A stretch of 64,000 bases of DNA, from assembly GCA_034620365.1 (NCBI GenBank), contig JAQGEQ010000380.1:1-64000 (forward strand). Direction: 5' to 3'. A model generated the notes under the pieces. The model was not told the origin of the DNA. It made no database searches and was given only the letters and a program-made list of their open reading frames with translations. Of this stretch, positions 12,424-24,439 are shown piece by piece. Position 1 is the first letter of the stretch, and the number at the start of each line of letters is the position of its first letter. This stretch comes from Pegea sp. RAD2-039. Its lineage: Eukaryota; Chordata; Thaliacea; Salpida; Salpidae. Position numbers and translations under genes: made by a program.

Positions 12424-13969
12424 ATGGGAAAAATAACAAATGTAGAGATAACATACAACAATGATGGAGTCTTTAACCCTGGTGAACCTGTAACTGGAAA
12501 AATCCGACTTGATATTTCAGATAATGTTGAAATTTATTGTAAGTAATCTCTAGTTGAATCACTTAGAAAATTTTCATACATTTGATCTATTCGATTTGCA
12601 AATTGTGTTTAGTTATCAAAGCTGAAATGTATGGAAGATGTGAAACAAAATGGAACAAGAAGACAAATACGAGATCAGAGGTTCATAAAGGAAGTGAAGA
12701 TTATTGTCGACAAGAACTCCTTCTGTGGGGTTGTGGTTTGTATTCAAAAGTTCTCTTGAAAATTCTCCAACAAAATTTGTTCAAATATCTTCAGACTCTT
12801 CAATAAATCTTCTCAGAATAAGTGGCTCAGTAGAAAAAGAATTTCTTTTCCATCTTCCTTCAACATGTCCAGCAACATTTTCAGGTTTTCAATTCAGTTG
12901 AACTCCACAAAAATATTTGACCATGTTTGTCATCAGCTGAACTTGGTTGTGTTGTTTATTCAATTACTGTAACTTGCAAGTTTAGCAGATTATTTCTCAA
13001 TAAAAAGATAAAAGTTGAGAAGTTTTTTACTGTACAAGATATTGTGGATCTTTCTCTAAACTCTTCATTAGTTAGTTTCTTTTATATTTGATGTACTCTA
13101 AGCTTACTTTTTCAAAACTAATTGATGTAAACCTCAAACAACTTGTTTAAATAAACATTTTTTCTCTAACTAAATAAGTTGATTTTATTACAAAGCCCTT
13201 CAATTTGAAATTTGAGTTTTGAGGATATTTTATTTGCGCAGAATTTGTGTCAACCAGTTGAGTTGGCCGGAGATTTTCTTTATACAACTTGTTGTCGAAG
13301 TAAAAGTTGTCATGTGGAGCTTTTAACTGATAAACGAGCATATGTTCCTGACGAATTTATCATCATAACCGGTGAAGTCACCAACACCAGGTTTAATTTT
13401 ACAACTTTCTACAAATCATAAAACTTATTTCATTTTAGTTCATATCCTATACCGATGTCAATGACTCTTAAACGTGTCTGCATCTTCTACGGACACCAGA
13501 GCGGATTTTCGTTATCTTCACGACGACAATTGAAGAGTACATCCTTAAAAGAGTCCTTAGAAGTTTGGGATAGTGAACCTATACCTCCAGGACGTCAACA
13601 ACTCACCAATCTTCCCTCTGTTCGGATTCCATCTCAGCTCACACCGAGCGGCTTGCGTAATTGTCATCTTATCGAAGTTACATATTGCATTGAAGTTAGT
13701 TGATGATGTCATCACCGCGACATCTGTCGACGCGAAGCTCTTTTTAGGTATCTTTGCGCTTATCCGGGTTTTGTTCTTCGCGAATTTTCGCTGTTGGGGA
13801 ATTCCCGCTCACAATCGGTAGTCGGATTTGTCAGCCGGAAGTGACGTCATCAACGCAATTACAACCCACCGCACCACCCGAAGATCATTTTAATTTACTC
13901 TCAGATGAAAGCGAACCTCCTCCTACCTACGATGACGTCATTGCTGAAGACTCACAGCAGCTGAGATGA
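12424..13969 (+). CDS. alpha-arrestin (arrestin domain-containing protein, ARRDC-like)
   Basis: Starts MGKITNVEITYNND, the usual opening strand of the arrestin N domain, followed by the GEPVTGKI motif. Exons deduced: 12424-12538, 12613-12735, from 12795 to about 12884, about 12937-13065, about 13206-13390, from about 13439 to 13694, and 13748-13969. Introns are 50-80 bp except one of about 140 bp. The joins at 12735/12795 (phase 1) and 13694/13748 (phase 0) restore continuous arrestin sequence. Arrestin-C features include IPPGRQQ and FPLTIGS. The C-terminal PPPTYDDV supplies a PPxY motif for NEDD4-family WW domains. These proteins act as adaptors that ubiquitylate and internalise membrane cargo. 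It has CpG-rich codons and two TGACGTCA copies inside the last exon, unlike the AT-rich BTB gene just upstream. It converges on ORC1. Confidence 0.87.
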
Positions 13970-14659
13970 CATCATCGGCGCCTTTTACTTCGAGATTTCC
14001 AAATCGAGATTCATTCCTTTTCAATAATCAATTTTTCAATTATTTTTTGTCTAACGACTTGTGACGTCATCAACGCGACATCTGGTTTAAGCGAGAAGTT
14101 TTAGATTTTCAAATTCGTGAAATATTTTCAAGTTTAAAAAAAGTTTTGGAAATTCTTTTCTTTAATAAAGTAAATCTTTCATCAAACTGTGTCGAAATCA
14201 GGAAGAAAAACAAATTATTTAACACAAATTTTGTTAAAAGTTTCTAAATTAAATATTATTAAAGTAACTTTTGGAAATTTTACGTTTTGGAAATTAATCG
14301 AAAAACAGTTTTGAGTGATAGCAGCTTCTAAAAAACTTTTTAAAAAATCCTAAAAAAGTTTTTCAACTTTTTCTATTATCTCTGTTTATATTGGAATAAA
14401 AATAGTTTTAATAAATTTTATCATTTTTTTTGTTTAGAAACTCTTTAATTGAATTAAAACTGAACATTTTTCTTACATAGCTTTGAAAATATTCTTTTTG
14501 GTTCATTTAAAAAATATTTAATTTATGAAAAGTTGTTTAGAAGGAATTTCTTTAAAAACTTTAAATTGATAAAAAGAATTTTCCAAAAACACTTTTTAAT
14601 TTTGATGAAAAATCATTTTTCGATGCAAATTGTAAAAAATGAGTCTCGTCTCTTCCTGA
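13970..14659. other. convergent intergenic region
   Basis: Holds the 3' UTRs of the arrestin gene (+) and ORC1 (-). There is a TGACGTCA at 14062-14069, otherwise low-complexity AT sequence. No gene is seen. Confidence 0.6.
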
Positions 14660-17600
14660 TCATTCACAGTTAATCGCGAAGAGTACATCATCAACGGGAA
14701 CATTGAGACGAAGTCGCGCGAAAAGCTCGTTGCGGCTGTTTTCAACATTGATAATTCTTGAAGCGTTCAATTTGTTGCAGATCTGAAAAAATAAGATGAC
14801 AAGAAAGTGAAGAAAATGGAGGATCAAACCTGGATGAGAGCAGAAGTAGAGATTGGATGAAGATCTTCCTGATAGCAGAGGAAGGAATGATTTGAAAGAA
14901 TCTGAGAGATGAGAGCTTCTTCAAGACCTGATTTACGATATTGATGAACAATTGACATCAAAAAAAGTTTTTCGTGAGTTGAAGCGTTCCTGAAAAAGAT
15001 GAAGAACATGCAGTAGATGCAGTAGATGAAGAAGAGGTTCAAACTTGATGAAGGAGATGATTGGAGAAGTGAACATCTCTTGAAGAGCTTCTTGGACTTC
15101 TTTCATTCCAACTTTCTTCTCACAATTCCTTATTAGATCAACAGATCTTCTACAAACATCCAAACATCTTCTCGCATCACCTGAAACAGCAGCAACTTTT
15201 CGCGCTGCCAGTTCCACTGCATTTGCATCAAATATATGCAAATGTAGAACGCGCGATTCGACAATCTTTCGAAGCTGGTTGAAAGTGTAAGGAAGAAAAG
15301 AAGTTCGCGTCATCCCCAATCTACTGGAAACGCGATGAGACATCACACGTTCGGGTAAATCCATCGTATTCGCGATTGAAACAACAATCAAACGTGCGTG
15401 ACAAAGTGAGGGCCAATCAAACAGATGGTAGAGGACGTCCTGTTTGCGTGTCCACAACAAGTCCAGCTCATCAACTATCAATAGAGTTGTGTCTTTATGA
15501 CGTTTATCGAAGTATAAAGTCAGAATGTCGGCGGCGCTGGAAGCTGAAGCTTTTTGTCCAGTTAATTGTTGAAGTATTTGAACATAAGCTTGATGAGGTT
15601 CAGTTAATTTCATTCCATTAATTTGAACCAAATTAAAAGATTTTATTTGTCCCATGTGTACTTGTTGTTGTAAAGTGGACAAGACTTGATGGACAGTTGC
15701 TGTCTTACCTGTCCCAGGAACCCCACTCACAAACAAGCAACTACAAGATAAAGATGATGAAGATCTTAAAGAGACAAGATGAAGATCTAACCCTCCACTT
15801 CCTGAGGACAAATGTGTCTCGACAAAGTTGTAGATTTCTTCAAATTTATCTTCGCGACAAGGTAAGAAGTCCGGAAGAGACGAAACATGAAGAAGATGTC
15901 TCGCCTGCTCCAAGATCGGTTTATTCTCATCTAAGATTAGATCCCGCTTCGGAAGAAGAGTTCTCTAGTGATGAACGAGATAAAGATTTGAAGGTAGAAA
16001 GATCAAATAGACCTTGAAAGAGTTTTTTCGATGAATCTTCGTCATCGAGACATCTTCGTTAGATTCAAAGTCATCTCCAGAACTCCTGTCTTCTTTTGGA
16101 TTGACTTTAAAGTCTTCATCTTCAGAATCTGGACTGAAGATATTGAGATAAAAAGGTCAGATAAAGATCAATATACCATCACCGGAGCTAACATCAACAG
16201 AAAACATTCGGACTTTTCTGGATCTCTAAGAGATACAAAAGACATCAGTAAAAACATGAAGAAGATAAACATAACTCACTGTGGATCTTCGGACTATAAC
16301 ATCTGATTTCTTCTCAGGTTTCTCAGTTTTCACTGAAACTTAAAAAGTGAAAAATAGAAGAAACCAAAGAAACAAGAAAACCTCGCGATTCAGATGACGT
16401 AACTGCTGCAGTTCGAGATTCTGATGACGTAATTGCGCGTTTGTTTGCAGTTCGTTTATTGAGAGCAGTTGGAGCTAGTTGAAGATTTGGAGTTAATTTT
16501 GGAGTTGATCTTTTAAATGATTTTAATTTTGGAGCTGGCTTCAATTTTGGAAGTGACTTGAATTCTTTTGGTATTTGACGTAATTGAACAATTGGCGAAG
16601 TTTGATTCGTCGCTTCTGATTGGTTAAAATTTTTTGAAGTTTCTGCTTATTAAAAGTTTGTAAAAAATAAGGTAAATGGAAAAATTTAACCTTGATCCTC
16701 GTCAGAAGATGAATCTTGTTGAGATGCAAATAATTGATTTGCTGCTTCATTTACATCAAGTTTAAAGACATTGGATGCGGTTGCTGCCTTTTTAGGAGGT
16801 TTTACATGAGATATTTTCCGAGATTTTGATGAAGATGTTTTCTGATCTTTCATAAATCTCAAAGATTTTGATGACGATTTTTCATCTAATTAATAAAAAA
16901 TGAAATTGAAGTAAACTGAACTGGAAGAAGTAACTGACTGGAAGTGATGATGTCACTAAAGTTCTTGATTACGAGCGTCGCTCTGCTCTTAGAAGCTCTA
17001 GGAGTAGAAGCTCGAGCAGTGGAAGCTTCTTGAAGAGTAATAGCAGTTTTATCTGATAAGGTTTTTGATCGAGTACGTTTTGGAGTTTCAGCTGAAAATA
17101 TTACAAAATTAGATGAAATTAAGACTTTGAAAAATTTACTTTTACAAATATCTCCTTCATCTAAATCAACGATTTTTCCTCTTTTTAAACCTCTGTTGTA
17201 AAAAAACTCACTATTTTTAACACCTAAACCAAAAAAGCAAATTAAAAAACTGATTGTTCTAAATAGAGGAGTAATTAACTTGGAAATGTTTGGTTTGGAA
17301 GTAATCTTGTGACTTGGCAACATCCTGTAATAGTTGTAGCATCTATTACATCAGTTGTATTTTTCATATCAAAAAATATCTGATAAAAAATTGAATTTTA
17401 TTTATTATACATTATTTTATTTGCTATTTCAATGAAAATAGAAACCTCATTTGCTTTCACGGCTTCTGGTCTTCGATGGATCGGTAATTCAGAAGGAAGA
17501 TAAAACCATTTAATAGCAGCGCGTTGACTTTGAAGATTATTATCATCTACAAACAATAAATTAATAAATAAACAATCAAAAACAAGTCCTAACTCACGAA

Positions 17601-17905
17601 GATCAAATAAAGATTTGACTTGTCCAATGTAATAACCAGGAAATGATTTATAACCAGATACCATCACAAAATCTTCTAATTCAATTTCCACTTTAGTCTT
17701 ATTGATAGTATCTTCTAAAATCAGAGATTTATAAAACCTAAAATAAAAATCAGATGAAAATTTATATTTGAAATTTTCTTTCAAAAAAGGTGATTTTATA
17801 AATTAATTACTTAAATGAAGAATATTTCTGAAAAAATCTCTTGCAGGTATTAATCAAACCATTCGTGATTTCAGAAATTTCATCCCCCCACTGATGAGCT
17901 GCCAT
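14660..17905 (-). CDS. ORC1: origin recognition complex subunit 1 (ORC1)
   Basis: ATG at 17905 (MAAHQWGDE). An intron removed after codons for YSSFK joins a BAH domain (about 17.74-17.4 kb: ELEDFVMV, GQVKSLFDL, IKWFYLPSELP), the ORC1-specific module that reads nucleosomal histone H4. A poorly conserved Ser/Thr/Lys-rich linker spans 17.3-15.95 kb. The AAA+ ATPase follows at 15.91-15.0 kb, with Walker A GVPGTGKT, Walker B LLIVDELDLLWTRKQD, sensor SIANTMDLPERVM and arginine-bearing SRLGMTR. The winged-helix C-terminus is split over the last exons (HEKLFLMSIVHQYRKSG; LFARLRLNVPVDDVLFAI) and stops at 14660. Order and motifs match animal ORC1 end to end. ORC1 binds replication origins and loads CDC6 and MCM. 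CpG-rich exons distinguish it from the intronless neighbours. Confidence 0.95.
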
Positions 17906-19386
17906 TTCTACAAATAATTTTAAACTAAGTAAAATTCAAGTTTAATCATTAAAATCCAAATACACAATAAAAGATTTTTAAATTCATAAAACTTTTTAAA
18001 ACTTATATATAAAATTGTATTTTCTAATAATAATAATAATAGTTTATTAATATAGAAAATAACTTTTATAAAATCATGAAATGACTCTAATAAAAATTTA
18101 TGATAAGAAATTAAATATTTGATAAAATCTTAGATAAACGTCCAAATTATTTTTAATTTTTTACAACTTTTGTTTTATTAAGAGATTTTCAGCAATTTTA
18201 CTTTTAATAAAATATCAAATTTTATAAACAAACATAAAATAAAATTTACAATAACATCAAAACTATAATAAAGAAAACAAAAGATTAAACTTTTTAATTT
18301 TCAATTAAGTTTATAAGACAACTATTTGATATCTACAATAGTTTTGATAAAAAAAAGTTATTCAAAAGATTTGTTAACAGGTTAAGGTTCATCTTAATAA
18401 AACTAGTAACTTACTTTTTATCTTTTGAAAGTACTTTCGAAATTTTGATAAAATCTTTTCAAGTAAACTTTTTTAATCAATACAAAAATTGTATAAAAAA
18501 AATTTCCAATTAAATGTTAAAAAATATCGTTTTGATGTTTTTGAAAATGTGCGAAAAATTGGTTGTAGATAAAATGTCTTTTACTTTTTTTTCCTATTTC
18601 AAATATTAGTGATAGTTTAATAAAAAGAAATTTCCTTAAATCAAAATTTTTCAATTTAAAAAAATTTGAGCAAGTTTTTTTAAATCACCTTGTAGTAAAT
18701 TAAGAATAAATTTATTTTCTATCAAAATAGGTGAAGAAATCTTTTAAAACATTATGAAATTAAAAACTTTTTTATCATACAGATAAACAGAGCTATTTAC
18801 AAATTTTTACAAAAACTTTTTAATCTAGTTGTTAACCTAAAAATGTTTTATCTTGTCACAAAGTCAACTTTTTTAATTGTAAGCAAATTTGATGGAATAT
18901 TGTTTAGAAAAATAAAAGTTTATTAGATTTCGACATAAGAAATTTGTCGATGACCAAATTAAGCTAAAAATATTCTTTACAAGAAATACTTCAGGCTTTG
19001 TATTTAAAGGTGCTTAGGAAACATTGGGTCTTTGCAACGATTAAACTTCTAAATAGTTTCAATAAAACCTATAAAATGATTAAATTTTTATTTCAGCTTT
19101 TATTGGATAACAACAAAATAATTAAGAAATCTGCTGAGAGACAAAACTCTTTTTTAGATCATAATTTTTCTAAAATAAAATTCAAACAATAAAATAGAAG
19201 ATATCAGAGAGAATCGTTCCAAGTTTCGAATCAAAACTTTGAGTTTGAAATTTCTTATATCAACAAAACTCGAAACTTTGGATAAAGGTTGAGGTGGTTA
19301 CGTCATCAAGCAAAAATTGAAGCAGTGACGTCATCCATTTCGATTTCAATGGCAAATGTCATTTGAATCTTAAAAAGATGACGTCA
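17906..19386. other. intergenic, AT-rich
   Basis: About 1.4 kb upstream of ORC1 and downstream of OXA1L. It is mostly A/T runs, with an (ATA) microsatellite near 18028-18045. The 64-codon frame at 18998-19192 has biased Lys/Asn/Phe content and no recognisable motif. Composition changes sharply at about 19.29 kb, where CpG and TGACGTCA appear (19326, 19379) in the OXA1L 3' end. Confidence 0.55.
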
Positions 19387-20681
19387 TCAGCGTTGACGAC
19401 GTTTTGAGTCATCAGCAAACTTCTTCATGACGTCATTGTGTCTTTTTACTTTTGTCATTGCGCGCATCATCGCGTCTTGTTGCTCCTTCATGAAGAGTAG
19501 CTGCTGAGAAGAGCTGAAAGACACTTTTTGAGGGATCTTAAAATATTCTTGGATGTTTCGTTGTTGAAAAATCTTCATTAAAAGAAACGAGTAAAAGTTA
19601 CTCGTCATCCAGAAGACACATAACGCGGATGGTTGCCAAGCAATAAAAGGTAAGATGACAAAAGGTCCGTAGAGAAAGAGCTTGCGGAGCTGTTAAATAG
19701 AACATGAAAAGATAAAGTGATGAAGAAGATGAAACACCTTGGGATTATCCGCCATGGGACCTGCTTCACTCGTAGCTCCTCCAAATCTTACAAGAAGATG
19801 AAGAGATAAACTTGTAAGGAACGGGAGGATGTAAAAAGGATCATAAACACTGAGATCACAGAACCAGAAAATACCTCCTTCCATTAAACTTGGTAATTTC
19901 ACCTGAAATGAAATGTTTAAATCGTTTGTCAAAAAAAGTGGAAAACAGACTTCCGCCATTTTTCTAACTGATGCAAAGAAAGAAGAGAAGATGATGGCAG
20001 TTGGAAGCATAAAAGGGAGCTGTGTGATCGGATTTGTTCCATTTCTCTTCATCATTTCCATCAATTCTTTGCTTTTACGACGTTTATCATAATCATTTGT
20101 ACATTGACTTAATTCCATTTGAAGTTTCATCTAAATATAGTTTCTAATTGAAGCAAAATAAAAGAACAAGTTTAAGCAGACCTGTTGTGGCATACAATTG
20201 TGGTTTCTCGCATTAAACGCTTGCATCTTTGCATAAAATGGAATTCCTAAAGTTCGTAGGATAACACAAGTTGTCATTATAGTTGGAACCCAAGGTAGCC
20301 CAAGATCACAATGCAGACATTCCATTAAATTATGGAGCCACTGACTAGGCCATTGCCACCCTCCAAGACTAAAAAAATAATTTATGAACTTTTATAAAAT
20401 TAAATAAAGGTCTGAAATGATAGATATCATCACTAAAACAGCAAATAAACAAATAAAATTATTAAAAATGTAAAAAAAATTTTACCCATAATCAGAAAAT
20501 GAGGTTAAAACATTTGTTGATAAATCATCAGGGACACCTTCATCCTGACATAAAGAAAACTTTAATGACTCATTTGACATCATTCTGATTGACAAGCTCC
20601 CAAAACAAGCTCTTTCAAAAGATGAAGATAAATAAAGGAGTTCATTAGATTCCATATTTGGTATCAACACATCATGCCTAA
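19387..20681 (-). CDS. OXA1L: mitochondrial inner-membrane insertase OXA1L (5' exon not found)
   Basis: YidC/Oxa1 family protein, which inserts mitochondrially encoded and some imported proteins into the inner membrane. Exons read: 20681 to about 20484 (poorly conserved N-terminal region), about 20367-20182 with the hallmark HCDLGLPW before TM1, then 20130-19951, 19902 to about 19738, and from about 19690 to the stop at 19387. Conserved elements are ITQLPFMLP, FFASVRKMAE, GGIFWFCDLSVYDPFYILP and FIAWQPSALCVFWMTSN, followed by a basic C-terminal tail (RRQR end) suited to ribosome binding. The 48-bp intron at 19903-19950 contains no stop in the reading frame. The first exon carrying the targeting sequence lies upstream of 20690; I could not place it with matching phase. 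Confidence 0.9.
19903..19950 (-). other. 48-bp stopless intron of OXA1L
   Basis: Donor GTCTGT, acceptor TTTCAG, phase 0, length divisible by three and open in the OXA1L frame. Removing it joins RKMAE to VKLPSLMEGG, which matches the family (LREMANLPVPSL-type loop). Keeping it would add 16 residues without a frameshift. Confidence 0.75.
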
Positions 20682-20689
20682 AACAAATA

Positions 20690-22255
20690 ATTGTATTTAT
20701 AGTTTAATAAAACAAACAAAACACTGAATCAGAAATTCTAATAAAATAATTTAGAAATTAAAAAAGTTCTTTTAATTATTCATAATTAAAATATTTGATG
20801 GATTTTTATCAAAAAATTATTTTTTACATATTTTAGAGAATTTTTAGAAATTTACAAATTGTTTAGTTTTTGTTTTTATGTCAAAATCATTTTAGTCAAA
20901 TTTTGATCAAAATTAATTATTTTGTGAAAAAATGATCTGAATACTAGAAATAAATATTTAGAAATAGAAGTTATATTATAAAACTTTCATTAAAAACAAC
21001 AAAATAATTTAAGCATTTTAGAGCTTACCAAAATTATAATTTGCTTTTCAACTTTTTCAATTTTATTCAAGAGAAACATTTTTATTTTTATAGTTTAATA
21101 AATAATTGACAAAAATTAATTCAAATATAACTACCAAGAATTTTAAAAATTAAAAATAACAAACCTTGAATTATAAGTCACAATATTTTTTACAATTGAA
21201 AAATGTCTTTTAAATTTTAACATATTCTAAATCTCCAATTTATCTCTAAATTAAAGAATTTTAACTTTAATTACTTGAACTTTTAAATATTGTTTTATAG
21301 ACCTTGCTTTAAGAAAAAATGAAATCCCCTTATGTGAAAACATTTAACTTAGAACTATTTTTAAATAGTAGATTTTTTATGTATCAAAATTTATTTGTAA
21401 TCATTATTAGTGTGAAACCATTAAAGTCAACTTATTTAATTTAGAAACTAGTTTGTAAGTTTTTCAATATCAAATCCTGTACAGAACATTAGCTATTATT
21501 GTCGGTACTATGCACTACCCAAACTCAACTACAGAAAGTTGGAATAAATGCCATCACAAAAAGCTTGAATAATAATTATTGAATTTATGAAGCTTTAACT
21601 ATTAACAACTTTAGCCCCAAAATTGTATAAACAAAATGCTAATAAAAAGAATAGTAAAGCAGTTTAACATAATATAAATTACTATATTACCATAATAATT
21701 TTTTTCGGTTACTAAACGTAAAATTTTCAATAAAGTAAGTTTTTTGGCTCATCCAAAACAAAATCGACGCATTAAGCTTCAAATTTAATTTTTATGGATT
21801 TCAAGAGTGCTACAAACCAAGATTTCTGTTGTAAAACTAGTCGTAAATTTATTGTTAAACATTATGCTTGTAATTTGTTATTAGATTCTGTTCAAGTAGC
21901 TCAGATTGTTTTTGAATTTTTTGAGATGTTTAAAGATTTTTTTAATAAATCAGCTAAATTTAATAGTAGAGTTTTCCAATATTTTAGTATAGATTAAAAG
22001 TATATAAAAATTCATTACAAAATGTTTATACAATTATGCTAAGACTACAATTAAAATTAAAACCATCGTTTTAACCTGTTCTACTTTTTATCATGTATAA
22101 ACAAGCTTAAACCTTTAACCTTTTTAGTATGACTTTACACAACTTATAAATTATTTCCCAATATTAACCTAAATTATTTAATATTTATTTATTAGTTTAA
22201 TAGCTAAATTATTTTCACTTTATAACCTCTCATATTTTTTTATTTATTGAAAGAA
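20690..22255. other. intergenic or 5' region of OXA1L, AT-rich
   Basis: No recognisable gene. The missing first exon of OXA1L should lie here. A minus-strand ATG near 21079 followed by a GTAAGC donor was considered but its phase does not match the next exon. The 67-codon plus frame at 21794-21997 has no motif I recognise. Confidence 0.5.
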
Positions 22256-22258
22256 TAC

Positions 22259-23223
22259 GGCCTGAAGAAAGCACCTAACACTAACACACATTCACACAAA
22301 TAATACTGTTAAGTTAGAAATATAGACAGCAAAAGATGTAATACATGGCATTTCAGTAGTCCTCGACGCATATAACAGTTAACAATTACATGGAATGTTA
22401 ATAATGTAAGAAAGGAAAAATTAATCACAGTTTAGAAAAGACAATGTTGGCAATATTATAACAGTTCAACTTCTGCTTGAACAACACGAGTGATTTTGAC
22501 GTGATAATGTCTGATGGCAGCTGATTCCAAGTACTACTTGTGCGAAAAATTTTGCTCTGATTAAGATACCAGGTTATATGGGATTATTAAAGTGCAATGT
22601 GTGTCGTCTGAGCTGATACAACTTAAGAAAAGGACTAATGGAAAAAAGCATCGAATTGAAAGTCAATTAAATTGTTAAGAATTTAAAAAATAAGAGTTAA
22701 GTCGTATTTAATCTGTCGAGTTTCTAAAGTATCTAAATTTAAGAAGCTAAGACAATGTTTATAATTATCGTATTTAATATAAATTTTCTTGCATAACAAT
22801 CTCGTAAATGCTGGTTGAACAAATTCGTTTTTTTTATATCACCAACTTGATATGACATCCATGCACTGACATTATATTCAAGAATTGTACATATAAATTG
22901 AAGAGATTGATAAAGAAGTATTGATCCTTAGAATTATAGGTTTTCATTATAAGGTAAACAAGGTTGACTGATTTTAAAAATAATTTAGAAATTTAATTGT
23001 GCCATTAAAAGTCAGATGATAGGGTAATGCCAAGGTCTAGGACCAAAGATATTCGTGGAATAATAAATCCATTGATGGAACATTGGTTTAAGGAATTTGC
23101 AGCTGGTTTACAGGAAACAGTTCTAAGTTCAGACTTTTTGGGCTGGACTCTTACCTGCCAGCTCATCGACCAATTTTCTACAGTGTGTAGTGCAGTTTGA
23201 TGTTTTGGATTGCAAGATTGCAA
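22259..23223 (-). mobile_element. decayed non-LTR retrotransposon (LINE), 5'-truncated
   Basis: On the minus strand, 23223-23005 reads as the C-terminal part of a LINE reverse transcriptase: WSMSWQVRVQPKKSELRT..., then CSINGFIIP and DLGITLSSDF. This is the W-S-x-W-x-L...K-x...NG...DLGI-x-x-S-x-x pattern after the catalytic motif. Downstream, fragments in several frames continue the usual LINE tail (FNLYVQ, and WNQLPSDIITSKSLVLFKQKLN near 22.5 kb). Frameshifts and stops show it is dead. The 3' end is at about 22259, with an AATAAA and A-rich stretch just beyond. The last 35 bp recur at 26353-26386. The upstream endonuclease and catalytic RT motifs are absent. The clade (RTE, Jockey or CR1-like) cannot be told from this. 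Confidence 0.82.
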
Positions 23224-23229
23224 GATGTA

Positions 23230-24030
23230 AAATAAAAATTAGAATTAAAAAAATATTTTGTAAATTTTGTATTCGTAATTTGCAGTTCTCGTCAATAATT
23301 TTGCAAATTAAATCATTTAGTTTTGAAAGCGAGAATTGATTAAATACTTCGATTTTTTATAGAATTATGACTGTTACTTAAATTTGTAATTTATTACCGC
23401 ACGCTGGCGCTACAATACTCCTTACTTTGTTATAATTAATTAAGTTCTATAAAGGTTTACCTTCTTATATCCAAAAATTAGTTAAACATTTCAGCTAGTT
23501 TGAAAAAGGAAAATTTTTATTATTTTAAGATTCTGATATTGTACTTGAAAATCAACTGAAATAGAAATGAAGTTTATTTTTAGTGAATTAGGGCTTCATA
23601 AAACTAAATTTGAAGTTCTCACTTTTGTGTAATATGTATGTATTTTTCGCTGCAGCTAATTTATTTACAAACTTGGATAGGAATAAATTTGTAAAATTTT
23701 TTGCATAATTTCTTAAGTCTATTAATCTTGTTGAAATAAATTTGTCACTAGACGATAAAGTAAAATATTGTGTCATTCAATATAAACTAGAAATAACAAA
23801 ATATATGTACATTAATTTATTATTGAACTTAGTTATAAAAATGTTGAAAACGTTAAAACAACAATATAATAAAATGACGAATATGTAATTCACAATAGAA
23901 CAAAAATATATATCTTCTATACAAATCTAACTCATCTATTATTTATAGGGTAGCTTCGAAAATCGATTATTTACCATCCTGCTTCAAGAAAATTTACTAT
24001 CCTCAAAATATTCAAGTTTAGGAACTTTAA
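23230..24030. other. intergenic, nothing recognised
   Basis: AT-rich, no convincing coding sequence. A short richer patch at about 23397-23415 (ccgcacgctggcgctac) is unexplained and may be further transposon debris. Confidence 0.5.
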
Positions 24031-24033
24031 CAG

Positions 24034-24435
24034 ATGCCAAGAAAATTAATTTTACATAAAAGGTCTTCTGTGACTCGCTACAAAGAAGATGAAAATAGAC
24101 ATCCATTTAAAAGCTCTTCTAGTAAAATAGATCAACATTTATCGAGCAAACCTAAATTAAAACAAGAAGTTGTATTATTCAAGAAATTGAATATTCAGTT
24201 TTCGCGTGATGAGTTGTTATGGGGACGAAAAAATAATCCGTATAAAGGTCGCGACTCTACAGGTGAAGACATGTACGACTTTTGTGATTTAATGAAAAAG
24301 TTTTTTATCACAAAACAGATATTGAAACTTTGCAGCTACTACTGCAAACTAAATATTCACAAATATATTTCTTTTTTCATCTATATCTCTGTTGCAATAT
24401 ATTTTATTATTATTTTTGTCAAACTTATGATGTGA
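24034..24435 (+). CDS. hypothetical small tail-anchored membrane protein
   Basis: Intronless 133-residue frame, ATG 24034 to TGA 24435. I do not recognise the family. The first 90 residues are polar and basic (MPRKLILHKRSSVTRYKED; Ser/Lys-rich stretch; then a more structured FSRDELLWGRKNNPYKGRDS). The last about 25 residues are strongly hydrophobic (FFIYISVAIYFIIIFVKL), so a tail-anchored or single-pass protein is likely if expressed. Codon usage in the first two thirds is varied, including CGC, CGA, TCG and GGG, and less AT-driven than the random frames around it. That is the main support. The gene is isolated between a dead LINE and EFCAB10. Confidence 0.45.
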   Translation: MPRKLILHKRSSVTRYKEDENRHPFKSSSSKIDQHLSSKPKLKQEVVLFKKLNIQFSRDELLWGRKNNPYKGRDSTGEDMYDFCDLMKKFFITKQILKLCSYYCKLNIHKYISFFIYISVAIYFIIIFVKLMM

Positions 24436-24439
24436 ACTT

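Noticed and set aside
12731-12800. Frameshift or pseudogene in the arrestin gene
   Set aside because: The apparent frame change is explained by a 59-bp GT-AG intron (12736-12794, phase 1) that restores the arrestin reading frame.
13147-13341. Minus-strand 64-codon frame
   Set aside because: Opposite an arrestin exon, starts at a non-ATG codon and shows no homology.
15376-16306. Plus-strand frames of 80-106 codons
   Set aside because: Complementary to the ORC1 AAA+ and linker exons; ORC1 motifs on the minus strand are unambiguous.
18998-19192. Possible small gene in the ORC1-OXA1L gap
   Set aside because: Composition-driven Lys/Asn/Phe-rich frame, no ATG context, no motif.
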